NCBI GenBank assembly: GCA_964627605.1
Contig: CAZVGZ010000001.1
Span: 62,001 to 126,000 of the forward strand
DNA length: 64,000 nt
DNA from: CAZVGZ01 sp964627605
GTDB lineage: Bacteria > Latescibacterota > MWCZ01 > CAZVGZ01
Reading direction: 5' to 3'
Made by a program: the position numbers and the translations under genes. Below, piece by piece: positions 8,503 to 17,547 of the stretch (position 1 is its first letter; every line of letters starts with the position of its first letter). A model generated the notes under the pieces. That model made no database searches. It worked only from the letters and a program-made list of their open reading frames with translations, and was not told the DNA's origin.

Positions 8503-11500
8503 TCAGGCGGCGGGTGCATCAACATACCTATCTCTTGTCTCCGGGGTCAGGGCGCGCCAGACGAGGAACTGACGCCTGATCTCATTGAGAAGCGCCCGGC
8601 ATCCGCGTCGCCACGAATCTCTTCCGCCGCTGTGCCTTAGCATCAGAATGTCCACAGCCAACATCCCCTCTTCGTCTTCGCGTGTACGCAGTGTCAGCTT
8701 CTGGCTAATTCCCAAATCAAACGGGGCTAGCCATACATCCACATTCAGAACATGCGGCATTTCCGTGTCTGGATCGGTCGACAGGGCGGCTGATTGCGTC
8801 GAAAAAGTCTCACCGATGGAACGGTCCTCGTACATCTCGAAGTACTCGCGCAGGAATGGCATTACACCGTCGGCATCGCGCCTGCTCAACATGAATGGCA
8901 ACGGAGTGCGCAGGAGATCGCCCTCTGGCTCAGGCGGGGTCCACGAACGTTCAATCCCAGGCACGCACATCTGCGATGCGAGTTTTGCTGGCCAGATCGA
9001 AGATGACATGACCACGGCCATAACCAGTACAATTGTCCCCACCGCCGATACTGATGAGTAGTTGAGTGTCAATCCCGGGAGGATGCCTGTCGCTGTGATG
9101 ATTGTCGCGGCCACCTGCCCCAGCAGGTAGCCCAGTATGGCACCAATAGTCGAATAGACCGCCGCCTCAGCAACAAAAAGTCCGGCTACATGGGCAGGCG
9201 CCAACCCGATTGCGTTCAACACTCCTGTCTGTGTAGTTCGTTCGTATACTGCACCGAGCATCGTGTTGGTGACTATCAGCACCACTAGCACGATGGGAAT
9301 AACGACTTCCCGCTCTCCCCGTACGCTGGTCAACCCAACCGAGCGCATCACATATCGCGCTCCGTCTATCCCGGCGTAGATATTGATCCCTAAAGCTGGC
9401 ATCCACTCATCAGCGGCCTGCGTAGTCGCTTGGCTGTCTGGCAACCTGACAGCCACCGACCTGACTGTTCCCCCCAACCTCAGCGCCCACACCGCAGGAA
9501 CCACAACCAGTTCATCGCCCTTGAGGTGAACATAGATTGATGCCGACCCTGAACGCGACATCCCCACTGACGTTCTCTGCTCCACGGTCTGCTGCGCATC
9601 CGGTTCGAGAGGGGTGATCGGTTCTCCGTTCAGGTCCTGGACATCTGTGAATGCGGCAGAATCGATGATTCCCACCACGCGGAAATGACCGCCCAAAGTT
9701 GTGACCTGCGCCCTACCGACGTCTTGAGGCCCAATCTCAAGGCGGTCTGCCAACAGCTCGGACAGAATGCAACTCTGTTCATCGGGTTCATTGAACCAGC
9801 GTCCAGTGATGAGTGCTCGAGGGGGTACTGTAAGTTGGCTTTCGGTTGGCGACAGGCCCAACAAGCCTTGAATTACTGCCGACTTCGTTGGGCCGTCAGT
9901 GCGGCGCAAGACCATCGTGCTTCGTGCCCCCGCCGATGCTCGTGCCGGGCGCCATACCCTTTTGGCGGTGGTCGCACCTGGGGTGTAGCGAAACCGGTCC
10001 TCTATCCGCCGGGCTACTGGCGACTCCAAGATGGCCCAATTGGGCAGACGAACGAGGAGGCCGTTGTAGGGGGCGTCCCTCCCGATCTCAATCTTGTTGA
10101 AACGAAGCGTCGAGCGGATAGATGTGAAGGAGAGAACAACGAATGTCAGGATCACTATTGTTCCGGCAGTCAGCCCTGTCCTCATCGGGCGGCGGCGCAT
10201 CTGTCCGATCCCAAGCCTTGTGGCGGTGAAAAACACTCCTAATCGGCTCACGTCTGCGGTATGGTTCGTGACCTGTTCGCTGAGCGACTGGTGGAGTCGA
10301 TGATTGAATTTTGAGACAGCGATGCCTGTCACAGCAAGGCTGAGCGCGAGGATGATGAACGAGAGGAGAAGAACCGACGGTGAGATAGCCAACGAGAATG
10401 CCGGGTGAGCCCACCTCAGGACCAGGAATGCCAGAGTAAACACGAAGGTCGCACCCAATATGCGCCCTCTTGTCCCTCTAGCGTCGATCAGAAGTCTCTC
10501 CACCATGTATGAAAACGGCAGCAACATCGCCAGAAAGAACACCACACCGTGGACCACATCGTCGGTTGTTCCCCTCACATCGGTGTAGGCCCTCGACGTG
10601 TATCCCCACGCAGCGCGGGATGCTACGATAAACCTCCCATACTCCCGGTTCTCAAGCGTCTCTCTGGCTTGTTCCAGAAGCTCTCCTGACCCGTAGTGCA
10701 TCGATTGGAGCCGCGGATTGTCTATCCCGTGGGACGCTAACAGGTCCAGCCGAATGCCGTTGAGCCTGTGGGTATCCGATCCAATCTGATAAGCCGATCT
10801 AGTTATCCTGCCGTTTCTGTCGGTGTCGAAACCGACCCCTGTTGGGTGTGCGTTGTCCGTATTTAGCGCTACAAGACGGCGGCCAAGGCCCAACTCTCCA
10901 AGGGTCATCACGAGTTTGAGGCGAACGCCAGGTTGACCGAACGCAACTGCGATCGGCTCTACATCTGAGCCGAGATAGGTCTTGCGGCCACCGAATCCGA
11001 ATATGCCTGCCTCCAGCGGTGTCAGTGGCAGGCTCGCACCAAACTTGACCGGTTCAGCCTCCCGGCCTGCCTCGACGACCATCATGTTGTCTAGGGTCAG
11101 CAGATACCGCGGGTCAACGATGTCGTACAGAGTTGCTGGCTGCGCTCGGAAGGCGACCACGGTCACTTTCATGTGACGACGATCCATCCTGACGCCTATC
11201 GGGTTACGCAGATCACCGTCGATCCCTAGGTCCGGGACATACTCTATAGCACCGGTTGTCGGATTGATCCCGTAGGCTTCAAAAACGAACGGCTTGTCGC
11301 TTCTGTAGATCCGGTCGTACTCCATGCCAGGCACAACGAAACGGCCATCGCTGTCAGTGACGGTGATAAACTCCCCACGCACCGCAGACACGGATTTCAT
11401 TTTCATCCGAGGGCGGACGATCGCCTCCACTATAGGTGTATTTGGGAACGGGCCTTCGGTGGGTTCAAATCGAACCACGCGACCCCTTACCACGCCAAGA

Positions 11501-13005
11501 TGGTTTTTAGCCCGTTCTGTTGGAAAATCTGAGCGGGGGCCGTCAAAGGTTCTGATGAGATAGACTAGAAATCGCACCTGCTCGACCAGATTGGGGAGAT
11601 TCAGCCTGTCAGGCGTGTCCAAGGGCGTGTCCATGTACTGACGGTCGTCGTTGCCGGTTACCGCAGTAACGGCGAGCCACCCATTTAGGGCGAAAGGCGC
11701 GGCATCTGTAGGAATCGCCTCAGCAGCAGTTGATCCAAGATACTGTCTCTCCTGCGACCTGCGGATTACTCCGCTTACTATCTTGAGAGTATCCAGATGG
11801 GCGAGCCTTTCATACGCCTGCGCTGTCGCCACCAGTTCTTCGGCATCATCGCCGAACTGAGTGGAGCGATGGTCGTTGGCGAGCACCGAATAGGGTGGGC
11901 CACCTTTCTGGAACCCGATGTGCTTGTCAGCCGTGGTGAGGTCTAATCCGACAAACGTCACCGGATTCAACCGCGCCACATCGTCTAACGTCAGCGTGCC
12001 CGCAGGAAGTTGCGACGGTACGATCGTGTCGAACTCGCCCTCCCACAAACTGTCGAGGTGGGCTACGACATATCTCGCGGCGTTCTGCGCTTGAAAATGG
12101 CCTGGCATCGCCATCAGAATCACCGGGCGAGCGACGGGCCTGTGGGTCAGTGCGCGGACCATCTCCATCATACCAGCCATCCCGCAGGCGGCTTGTGCCC
12201 CTGGAGATAGGGCAGGAATTACAGATGGTGCATCGTAGTACGCCGACAACACTATCGGCTGATCGGCTAGGTTGTCGTCGTGCCCTTCTATCAAACCGAG
12301 CAGCACGTCCGCTCGGACTCTTTGCCATTTCATGTCAGCCAAGATGTGGGCTCGGGGTGCCCGATCAGTCAAAAGCCTGAGCTGCTGAGCGGTTTCAGGC
12401 GGCGCGTAGAATCGGGGAAGGTCGGCGACGTTGGTTAGGAAAGTGTTGGACGCCTCTTTGCGATGGACATCATGTGGTGCCAGGAAAACCACCGCGTTCG
12501 CACCTAGATCAAACGCATCGGGCCATCTCAATTGCCCAGGAAAATCAACGAGCGCTATCGATCCTTCGACAGGGAGTCCATCGAAATCGCCGTAGGACCC
12601 TGATTTGCCGTAGATCAGTGCGCCGGACAACCCTTTAGGCGGTGTCTGCGAGGTTCGCACAGCGTTAGGCCATACTGAGTGCAGCGGCCATTTCTTCCCG
12701 TCAACCTCAATTGACGCTCCCAGATCCACTGGCATGACACTCGGCGCTGCCCAACGACCCAATCGGCCAACTCCCATTCTTCGCCATTCGCTCTCAATCC
12801 AATCTGCTACGGCCACCGCACCAGGGTAGCCTGTCGTCCGCGACCTGTGGGAGGTGAGCGCGGTGATCGTTCGCATAAGGCTGGTGGTATCCACTCTACT
12901 CGCCAGCTTGAAAAAAGGCTCGTCATTTTCGGCCCTGGTCGTCGCCAGACTCAGCATCACAACGCCAACCACCAGCCTGAACGACGCAGGCGTAGACAAC
13001 GTCAC
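8503..13005 (-). CDS. M28-like (metal-ligand-poor) exported domain fused to an FtsX/MacB-type permease
   Basis: A 1500-residue membrane protein. Residues 1-25 are a signal peptide. About 35-490 resemble an M28 aminopeptidase with a PA-like insert, but the normal metal-binding 'HxD' strand reads SAYYDAP (254-260), the bridging 'DDN' region reads AQAAC (270-274) and the 'GEE' motif reads MPGH (300-303), so the zinc site looks lost. About 505-600 resemble a carboxypeptidase-regulatory beta sandwich ('VRGRVV', 'TDSDGRFVVPG'). Membrane helices lie near 815-840, 852-898, 940-962, 1235-1256, 1275-1305 and 1318-1342; 920-1350 has FtsX/MacB permease order with a large extracytoplasmic insert. A soluble tail of about 150 residues ends the chain. 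GTG 13005 has GGAAGAG upstream. No ABC ATPase is adjacent. It may be a transport or envelope-signalling component working with an unlinked ATPase. Confidence 0.75.
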   Translation of the reverse strand: MTLSTPASFRLVVGVVMLSLATTRAENDEPFFKLASRVDTTSLMRTITALTSHRSRTTGYPGAVAVADWIESEWRRMGVGRLGRWAAPSVMPVDLGASIEVDGKKWPLHSVWPNAVRTSQTPPKGLSGALIYGKSGSYGDFDGLPVEGSIALVDFPGQLRWPDAFDLGANAVVFLAPHDVHRKEASNTFLTNVADLPRFYAPPETAQQLRLLTDRAPRAHILADMKWQRVRADVLLGLIEGHDDNLADQPIVLSAYYDAPSVIPALSPGAQAACGMAGMMEMVRALTHRPVARPVILMAMPGHFQAQNAARYVVAHLDSLWEGEFDTIVPSQLPAGTLTLDDVARLNPVTFVGLDLTTADKHIGFQKGGPPYSVLANDHRSTQFGDDAEELVATAQAYERLAHLDTLKIVSGVIRRSQERQYLGSTAAEAIPTDAAPFALNGWLAVTAVTGNDDRQYMDTPLDTPDRLNLPNLVEQVRFLVYLIRTFDGPRSDFPTERAKNHLGVVRGRVVRFEPTEGPFPNTPIVEAIVRPRMKMKSVSAVRGEFITVTDSDGRFVVPGMEYDRIYRSDKPFVFEAYGINPTTGAIEYVPDLGIDGDLRNPIGVRMDRRHMKVTVVAFRAQPATLYDIVDPRYLLTLDNMMVVEAGREAEPVKFGASLPLTPLEAGIFGFGGRKTYLGSDVEPIAVAFGQPGVRLKLVMTLGELGLGRRLVALNTDNAHPTGVGFDTDRNGRITRSAYQIGSDTHRLNGIRLDLLASHGIDNPRLQSMHYGSGELLEQARETLENREYGRFIVASRAAWGYTSRAYTDVRGTTDDVVHGVVFFLAMLLPFSYMVERLLIDARGTRGRILGATFVFTLAFLVLRWAHPAFSLAISPSVLLLSFIILALSLAVTGIAVSKFNHRLHQSLSEQVTNHTADVSRLGVFFTATRLGIGQMRRRPMRTGLTAGTIVILTFVVLSFTSIRSTLRFNKIEIGRDAPYNGLLVRLPNWAILESPVARRIEDRFRYTPGATTAKRVWRPARASAGARSTMVLRRTDGPTKSAVIQGLLGLSPTESQLTVPPRALITGRWFNEPDEQSCILSELLADRLEIGPQDVGRAQVTTLGGHFRVVGIIDSAAFTDVQDLNGEPITPLEPDAQQTVEQRTSVGMSRSGSASIYVHLKGDELVVVPAVWALRLGGTVRSVAVRLPDSQATTQAADEWMPALGINIYAGIDGARYVMRSVGLTSVRGEREVVIPIVLVVLIVTNTMLGAVYERTTQTGVLNAIGLAPAHVAGLFVAEAAVYSTIGAILGYLLGQVAATIITATGILPGLTLNYSSVSAVGTIVLVMAVVMSSSIWPAKLASQMCVPGIERSWTPPEPEGDLLRTPLPFMLSRRDADGVMPFLREYFEMYEDRSIGETFSTQSAALSTDPDTEMPHVLNVDVWLAPFDLGISQKLTLRTREDEEGMLAVDILMLRHSGGRDSWRRGCRALLNEIRRQFLVWRALTPETRDRYVDAPAA

Positions 13006-13033
13006 AAAATTCTCTTCCGCTGTTCGGGAGACA

Positions 13034-13046
13034 GTCTACCGTAGAC
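13034..13046. promoter_or_regulatory. 13-bp perfect palindrome, possible operator
   Basis: GTCTAC-C-GTAGAC lies 29 bases upstream of the GTG start of the M28/FtsX fusion, in the divergent gap shared with the MFS gene. It has the size and symmetry of a dimeric repressor site. No repressor gene is nearby. Confidence 0.3.
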
Positions 13047-13212
13047 ACCAACATTCGCCAACAATAGACTCCGTGTCACGGGGTGTCAGCTTGTGCTTTG
13101 TGGCTCTACGTGTCTATCTTGCTTGGAGCCACGCCAACTCCCGCTCTCGCAAGAGCACCTCAAGATCGTCCCACAGCATCTTGGCTTCCAAAGAAAAGGT
13201 CCGCACGAATAG

Positions 13213-14412
13213 ATGACACGCCAAACCCGGCTGGCCACTCTCACCCTGTTCGTCGCACTCCTGGCCGGATATTTTGGCGTCCTGCCACTATTCGGCCAGT
13301 CGCTTCAAACATACTTTGACATCACCCTGAGCCAGTATGGCGTGCTGCTGAGTATCGGACTTGTGCCGTCTGCATTGGCAGCTTTGGCAGCTGGTCAGAT
13401 GGTTGACCGGTTGGGCCCTCGGCGCACGCTTCGCGTGGGTTTCGCGGGAACAGCAGCGGCTCTTGTGATCGCGGCGTTGGGTTGGAACTGGAAAGTAATG
13501 CTGGCGGCGACGATGATCGCCGCGTGCTTCGCGTCGGCGATTTTTTTGGCCGTGCAGGCCTATTTAGCGCAGACGTTTCCAGGTAGGCGACGCAGAGTTA
13601 TATCACTTCATTTGGTGTCACTGTCGCTGTGGGGTGTGGTGCTGCCGTTGTGGGTCGAACTGTTGACCGACCTGGAAGCGGGGTCACCTAACCTAAGCTT
13701 TTCGACAGTTCTCCACGCTCCGTTTGGAGCGATTGCGGTGTTGATGGGTTTGGCGGCGCTGCTATATCGACCGTCATCTATACCCGCCGTGGCCGCAAAA
13801 ATCCCTGATGTGGGTCCAACCGAGAACTCCCGGCTGTTTGGAGGTGGAGTATTCTGGTTGGTGGCGATGATGGTTATGCACGGTACTTGCGATAGCGCAG
13901 CCCACATGTGGATGGCGCGGGTTTGGGATAGCGAACCCTTCGCCGCATCTCCGATTAGATCAGGTGTTGTTCTGGCGGCCTATAGCGCCGCGTATGCCGG
14001 TGGTCGTTCGCTCCTCAGTATTCTTCCTGAACGGTCTGGGCGCAAAACTCTACTGATCGCTCCAGGCATAGTAGGTGGAGGGTTGTTTGCCTTGGGGATG
14101 TTGCTCGAATCACCAACAGCCGCTGCCGTGGGCTATGTAGCTGGCGCAGCGATCTGGTCAGTGGAGTTTCCAGTAGCTGCGGCGATGATCGCCGAGGTGG
14201 CTCCGAGACGGATGGGGCGTCTGCTAGCGATAGCTCAGGCTGGTGAAGGGTTTGGAGCTTTCGCAGTGCTGAACGGTATGGGGTTGGTTGGGCAGTCGCT
14301 CCCAGGTGGTTCACTGTGGACGATTCTGTTGATACCCGCCGTCGGATTCCCGGTGGTTGGCCTGTGTGGAGGATGGTGGTTGTTGAGACATGGAAACCGT
14401 AGAGTTGATTAG
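13213..14412 (+). CDS. major facilitator superfamily transporter
   Basis: A 399-residue integral membrane protein with about 12 hydrophobic segments. The loop after helix 2 reads 'GQMVDRLGPRRTLRVG', the MFS motif A. Polytopic character continues to the end ('AVGFPVVGLCGGWWLL'), so it is full length. Substrate cannot be read from sequence. The following DapA-family lyase begins 32 bases downstream on the same strand, so the transporter may import that enzyme's substrate, for example a keto-acid or sugar-acid derivative; this is inference. ATG 13213 is preceded by AAGAAAAGG at rather long spacing. Confidence 0.85.
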   Translation: MTRQTRLATLTLFVALLAGYFGVLPLFGQSLQTYFDITLSQYGVLLSIGLVPSALAALAAGQMVDRLGPRRTLRVGFAGTAAALVIAALGWNWKVMLAATMIAACFASAIFLAVQAYLAQTFPGRRRRVISLHLVSLSLWGVVLPLWVELLTDLEAGSPNLSFSTVLHAPFGAIAVLMGLAALLYRPSSIPAVAAKIPDVGPTENSRLFGGGVFWLVAMMVMHGTCDSAAHMWMARVWDSEPFAASPIRSGVVLAAYSAAYAGGRSLLSILPERSGRKTLLIAPGIVGGGLFALGMLLESPTAAAVGYVAGAAIWSVEFPVAAAMIAEVAPRRMGRLLAIAQAGEGFGAFAVLNGMGLVGQSLPGGSLWTILLIPAVGFPVVGLCGGWWLLRHGNRRVD

Positions 14413-14444
14413 ACGCCGGACATATCCGTTTGCCAGGAGGCCCA

Positions 14445-15365
14445 ATGACTGATGTGACAACCCGCTACCCGCAAAGCCTTCTGGCTGCGTGTCTTATCCC
14501 GTGGACCGAGTCGTACGAATTTGACGTGCCGGTATTTGAGAGTCACGTCAATAAAGTGATTGATTTGGGCTACACAAACCTGTACATCATGGGCACCGCC
14601 GCTGAGGGTTATGCAATCACCGACACACGATTCAAGCAGGTGGTTGAAAGTTTTGCGTCGTTGATCGACCGCAAAGGGTTGTCGGCGCAGGTGGGAGTAA
14701 TAAGCCTCTCGATGGAGCAGGTGATCGAGCGGATCGGGTTCGCCTACGATCAAGGCATACGGTTTTTCCAGGTATCGCTCCCAAGTTGGGGAGCCCTGGA
14801 CGAAGGTGAGACACTGGTTTTTTTTGAGACTGTTTGCGGCGCGTTCCCCGACTCGCGTTTCCTGCACTACAACCTGCCTCGCGCCGGACGGATAGTAGAT
14901 GGCAACGAGTACCGAGCTATCGCAGACGCGGTGCCCAATCTTGTCGCCACAAAAAACAGCACCTCTGACTACGCCCGCACCGCCGACCTGATGAAACATT
15001 CACCCGATCTGCAACACTTTTTTCTTGAGAACAACTGGGCTTTGGGATGTACGTTGGGGGAGTGCTCGTTTCTCACCAGCCTCGGACTGCTTTTTCCGAA
15101 CACCGCCAGAGCTCTCTACGACTCAGGGCGTAGCGGTGACCTTAATAAAGCGTTCGCTATTACAGAACGGCTTCGGACAGTGGTTCCGACGCTGTTTGGA
15201 CACTGTTCGCGAAAGATGATCGACGGCTCTTACGACAAAACATTTGCGTGGCTCAAGGACCCCAAGTTCTCATACCGCCTGCTTCCACCCTACCAGGGTT
15301 TAAATGACGAAGAAGCTGCCGAATGCCGCCGACGGTTCGATGCCAACTACAGCGATCTGAGCTGA
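14445..15365 (+). CDS. DapA-family (dihydrodipicolinate synthase/N-acetylneuraminate lyase-like) aldolase
   Basis: A 306-residue TIM-barrel class I aldolase. The Schiff-base lysine is Lys170 in 'LVATKNSTSD', and the catalytic tyrosine is Tyr142 in 'LHYNLPRAG'. The entry 'LLAACLIPWTESYEFD' and 'IMGTAAEGY' match the family, with GTAAEG replacing the GTTGE phosphate/keto-acid-binding loop typical of true DapA. That and the context (MFS transporter upstream, no lysine-pathway genes) suggest a catabolic aldolase or lyase rather than diaminopimelate synthesis. ATG 14445 has a perfect AGGAGG upstream. The end region contains 'GHCSRKMIDGSYDK', an extension not typical of DapA. Confidence 0.8.
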   Translation: MTDVTTRYPQSLLAACLIPWTESYEFDVPVFESHVNKVIDLGYTNLYIMGTAAEGYAITDTRFKQVVESFASLIDRKGLSAQVGVISLSMEQVIERIGFAYDQGIRFFQVSLPSWGALDEGETLVFFETVCGAFPDSRFLHYNLPRAGRIVDGNEYRAIADAVPNLVATKNSTSDYARTADLMKHSPDLQHFFLENNWALGCTLGECSFLTSLGLLFPNTARALYDSGRSGDLNKAFAITERLRTVVPTLFGHCSRKMIDGSYDKTFAWLKDPKFSYRLLPPYQGLNDEEAAECRRRFDANYSDLS

Positions 15366-15519
15366 CAGGTTTTTGCTTTCAGGGGGTTATAGACAGGCCC
15401 GACGCATCCACGCCTGGGTGGATCAGTATTCGATCGACACGAGCCTGGTACCGCCGGGCGTTGGGTGCTCGGTCCCTCTCAAATCGATCTCTGTCTCATT
15501 TAGTCGCCAAGGTTGGCGA

Positions 15520-16518
15520 TCACCGTGTTGGTGGCGGACCTACAAGGTTTAGGCCCATTGAGCCTCTGACTTCCTCCATCGTCTCCTCTGCCACCGGTCG
15601 GCACTTTGCGGCACCAGCCTCCAGCACAACCCTCACGTCATCAGGTTTGGCCTCCAGCTCCGAATAGCGCGCCTGTATCGGCCCGAGAAGGGTGTCCATC
15701 TCTTTCGCCAGCGCTTTCTTGCAGTCTATACAGCCGATTCCAGCCGACCTGCACCCCTCATCAGCCCAGGCAACCGTTTCCGACGGCGAAATCAGCCCGT
15801 GATAGCTAAAAATATTGCAGATTTTGGGATCGCCAGGATCGGTTCGTTTGATCCGCGCCGAGTCGGTAGGTGCCGGTGCTAGCTTTTGCCAGACGGTTTC
15901 AGAGCTGTCCAGAAGCCCGATCTGGTTGCCCAGGCTCTTGCTCATCTTCCGCTCGCCGTCCAGCCCAAGGACCTTCGGTGTTTTGGTAGTATGCCCCTTC
16001 GGTTCAGGGAAGGTCTCCCCGAATCGGGCGTTGTATTTCCTCGCAATCTCCCGTGTGAGCTCAAGATGTTGCAGTTGATCCTCCCCCACAGGCACGGCTT
16101 CAGCTTTGTAGAGCAGAATGTCAGCGGCCTGGAGTACCGGGTAGGCCAGCAGGCCTAGGTTAATGTTTTCGGCCTGATCCTGCGACTTCTCCTTGAACTG
16201 CGTCATGTTGGTTAAGCGACCCATCTGGGCGACCGTTGAGTAGACCCAGGCGAGCTCGGTGTGCTGAGGGATGTGCGACTGGACGAAAAGTGTGCACTTG
16301 TCGGGGTTTATCTCGCATGACAGAAGTATCGCCGCCAGTTCCCACACCATCTGAGGCATCACATCGGTGTCGTAATCCTGTGTGATGGCGTGATAGTCAA
16401 CGATGCAGTAGATCGCGTCGTACTGCTCCTGCAGCGCCACCCAGTTGATGAACGCTCCAAAATAGTTTCCAAGATGCGGCTCGCCGGTCGGTTGTATCCC
16501 GCTAAATAGACGTGGCAT
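15520..16518 (-). CDS. trpS: tryptophanyl-tRNA synthetase
   Basis: Class I synthetase that charges tRNA-Trp. The 332-residue length is normal. The HIGH-type motif is HLGN (15-18) in 'GIQPTGEPHLGN', and the KMSKS loop is exact (191-195, 'ERKMSKSLGN'). ATG 16518 is preceded by GGAGG at proper spacing; the open frame runs further upstream but the family begins 'MPRLFSGIQPTG'. The C-terminus reaches the usual helical end. A rho-independent hairpin sits directly upstream (16548-16587). Confidence 0.95.
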   Translation of the reverse strand: MPRLFSGIQPTGEPHLGNYFGAFINWVALQEQYDAIYCIVDYHAITQDYDTDVMPQMVWELAAILLSCEINPDKCTLFVQSHIPQHTELAWVYSTVAQMGRLTNMTQFKEKSQDQAENINLGLLAYPVLQAADILLYKAEAVPVGEDQLQHLELTREIARKYNARFGETFPEPKGHTTKTPKVLGLDGERKMSKSLGNQIGLLDSSETVWQKLAPAPTDSARIKRTDPGDPKICNIFSYHGLISPSETVAWADEGCRSAGIGCIDCKKALAKEMDTLLGPIQARYSELEAKPDDVRVVLEAGAAKCRPVAEETMEEVRGSMGLNLVGPPPTR

Positions 16519-16547
16519 GGGTTTTCGCCTCCAAAATATGTCGGTAC

Positions 16548-16587
16548 AAAGAAAAGCCGTGAGCGTTGGTTTTGAGCCGCCCACGGC
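16548..16587 (-). terminator. rho-independent terminator/attenuator in the trpS leader
   Basis: On the minus strand a 10-bp stem GCCGTGGGCG / CGCTCACGGC (one G-U pair) with a 12-base loop is followed by TTTTCTTT. It lies between the upstream TPR gene (ends 16749) and the trpS ATG (16518), about 30 bases before that ATG. It can end the upstream transcript or attenuate trpS. Confidence 0.7.
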
Positions 16588-16748
16588 CAGATAGGTCTGC
16601 GTATACCTGCGTGATTCAATGCATACGTACGCCAGAGGGCGGCGGCGTTAACCGCCATCGCCACACCCAAGAGCACCTTGTCGGTCTTTGTGTACGTACC
16701 TGTCGTTCGATCATTGCGCAACCCTGTCAGATTCCGCCGATATGGATT

Positions 16749-17468
16749 TCAACCCGAAGCAGCCATCAGTGCGCCGTTGAGCTCATTCATGAGCACGCCG
16801 CTGCGCTGCGACTCCGCGGATTTGGGGAACTCCCTGAGTAGACGGTCCAACACTTTCTTGGCCCTGTCGAACTCGTCTGCATCGATGAAAGACAGCGCGG
16901 CCTGCTCCAACGCTATCGGGGCCCAACCTGATTCAGCGCGGCCGCTCTCAGCGTATTTTTCGAGAAGAATACCTGAGCGGCGCGGCTGGTTCTGCTGCCT
17001 CAAAGCAGCGGCAAATCCTAAATACGCATGAAAAAGGTCCATCGGCGGGCCATCAAAGTCATCAATCCATATCTCGAAGTAGTAGCTCGCCGGGCGTGTG
17101 CCCGATTGATCGACGCTGTCGCCGAACTCCATCATCAAGTCGCCCTTGCCCAGAATGGCCAGCCGCTCTGCAATCCCATCGTACTCCGTGCGAATCCGGT
17201 CCATCTCTTTGATCGCGCCTTTGGGATCGCCAAACGCCGCCTGTTGGTAGGCCGAAACTATGTCGGCGGTGCCTCTCCAGTCGGTCTTGTCAACGCCTGT
17301 AAACCGGTCCACAAAAAATGAACCTGCCAGCATAAGCGCCACCACACCAGCCGCCACTTTGGGCCATTCGACCTTCAGCCAGGCGCGCGCTTCGTTGATA
17401 AAGACCAGGAAAGGGTCCTGTTTTTCCGATTGACGTTTCTTGATTCGTGCTACCGGTTTCATCTGCAT
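16749..17468 (-). CDS. membrane-anchored TPR protein (YfgM-like)
   Basis: A 239-residue protein: basic N-terminus, one membrane helix at about 38-53 ('VAAGVVALMLAGSFFV'), then TPR-type helices ('AYQQAAFGDPKGAIKEMDRI', 'FDRAKKVLDRLLREFP'). The layout, an N-terminal anchor followed by a periplasmic TPR domain, is that of YfgM/Anc-type proteins linked to the Sec translocon and outer-membrane assembly. Sequence similarity is only at the level of architecture. It lies 79 bases downstream of the xylulokinase gene on the same strand and is separated from trpS by a terminator. Confidence 0.6.
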   Translation of the reverse strand: MQMKPVARIKKRQSEKQDPFLVFINEARAWLKVEWPKVAAGVVALMLAGSFFVDRFTGVDKTDWRGTADIVSAYQQAAFGDPKGAIKEMDRIRTEYDGIAERLAILGKGDLMMEFGDSVDQSGTRPASYYFEIWIDDFDGPPMDLFHAYLGFAAALRQQNQPRRSGILLEKYAESGRAESGWAPIALEQAALSFIDADEFDRAKKVLDRLLREFPKSAESQRSGVLMNELNGALMAASG

Positions 17469-17547
17469 TTTTTGTTTCCTTATGTCGTCTTCGACGATAT
17501 TGTCAGATCAATCTCTGCCGCCGCCAAACTCTCTCAAATGCACCTAC

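Noticed and set aside
16359..16721. 120-codon minus-strand ORF across the trpS leader
   Set aside because: It runs far into trpS in another frame and has no homologue I know; only its Trp codons within the hairpin were noted.
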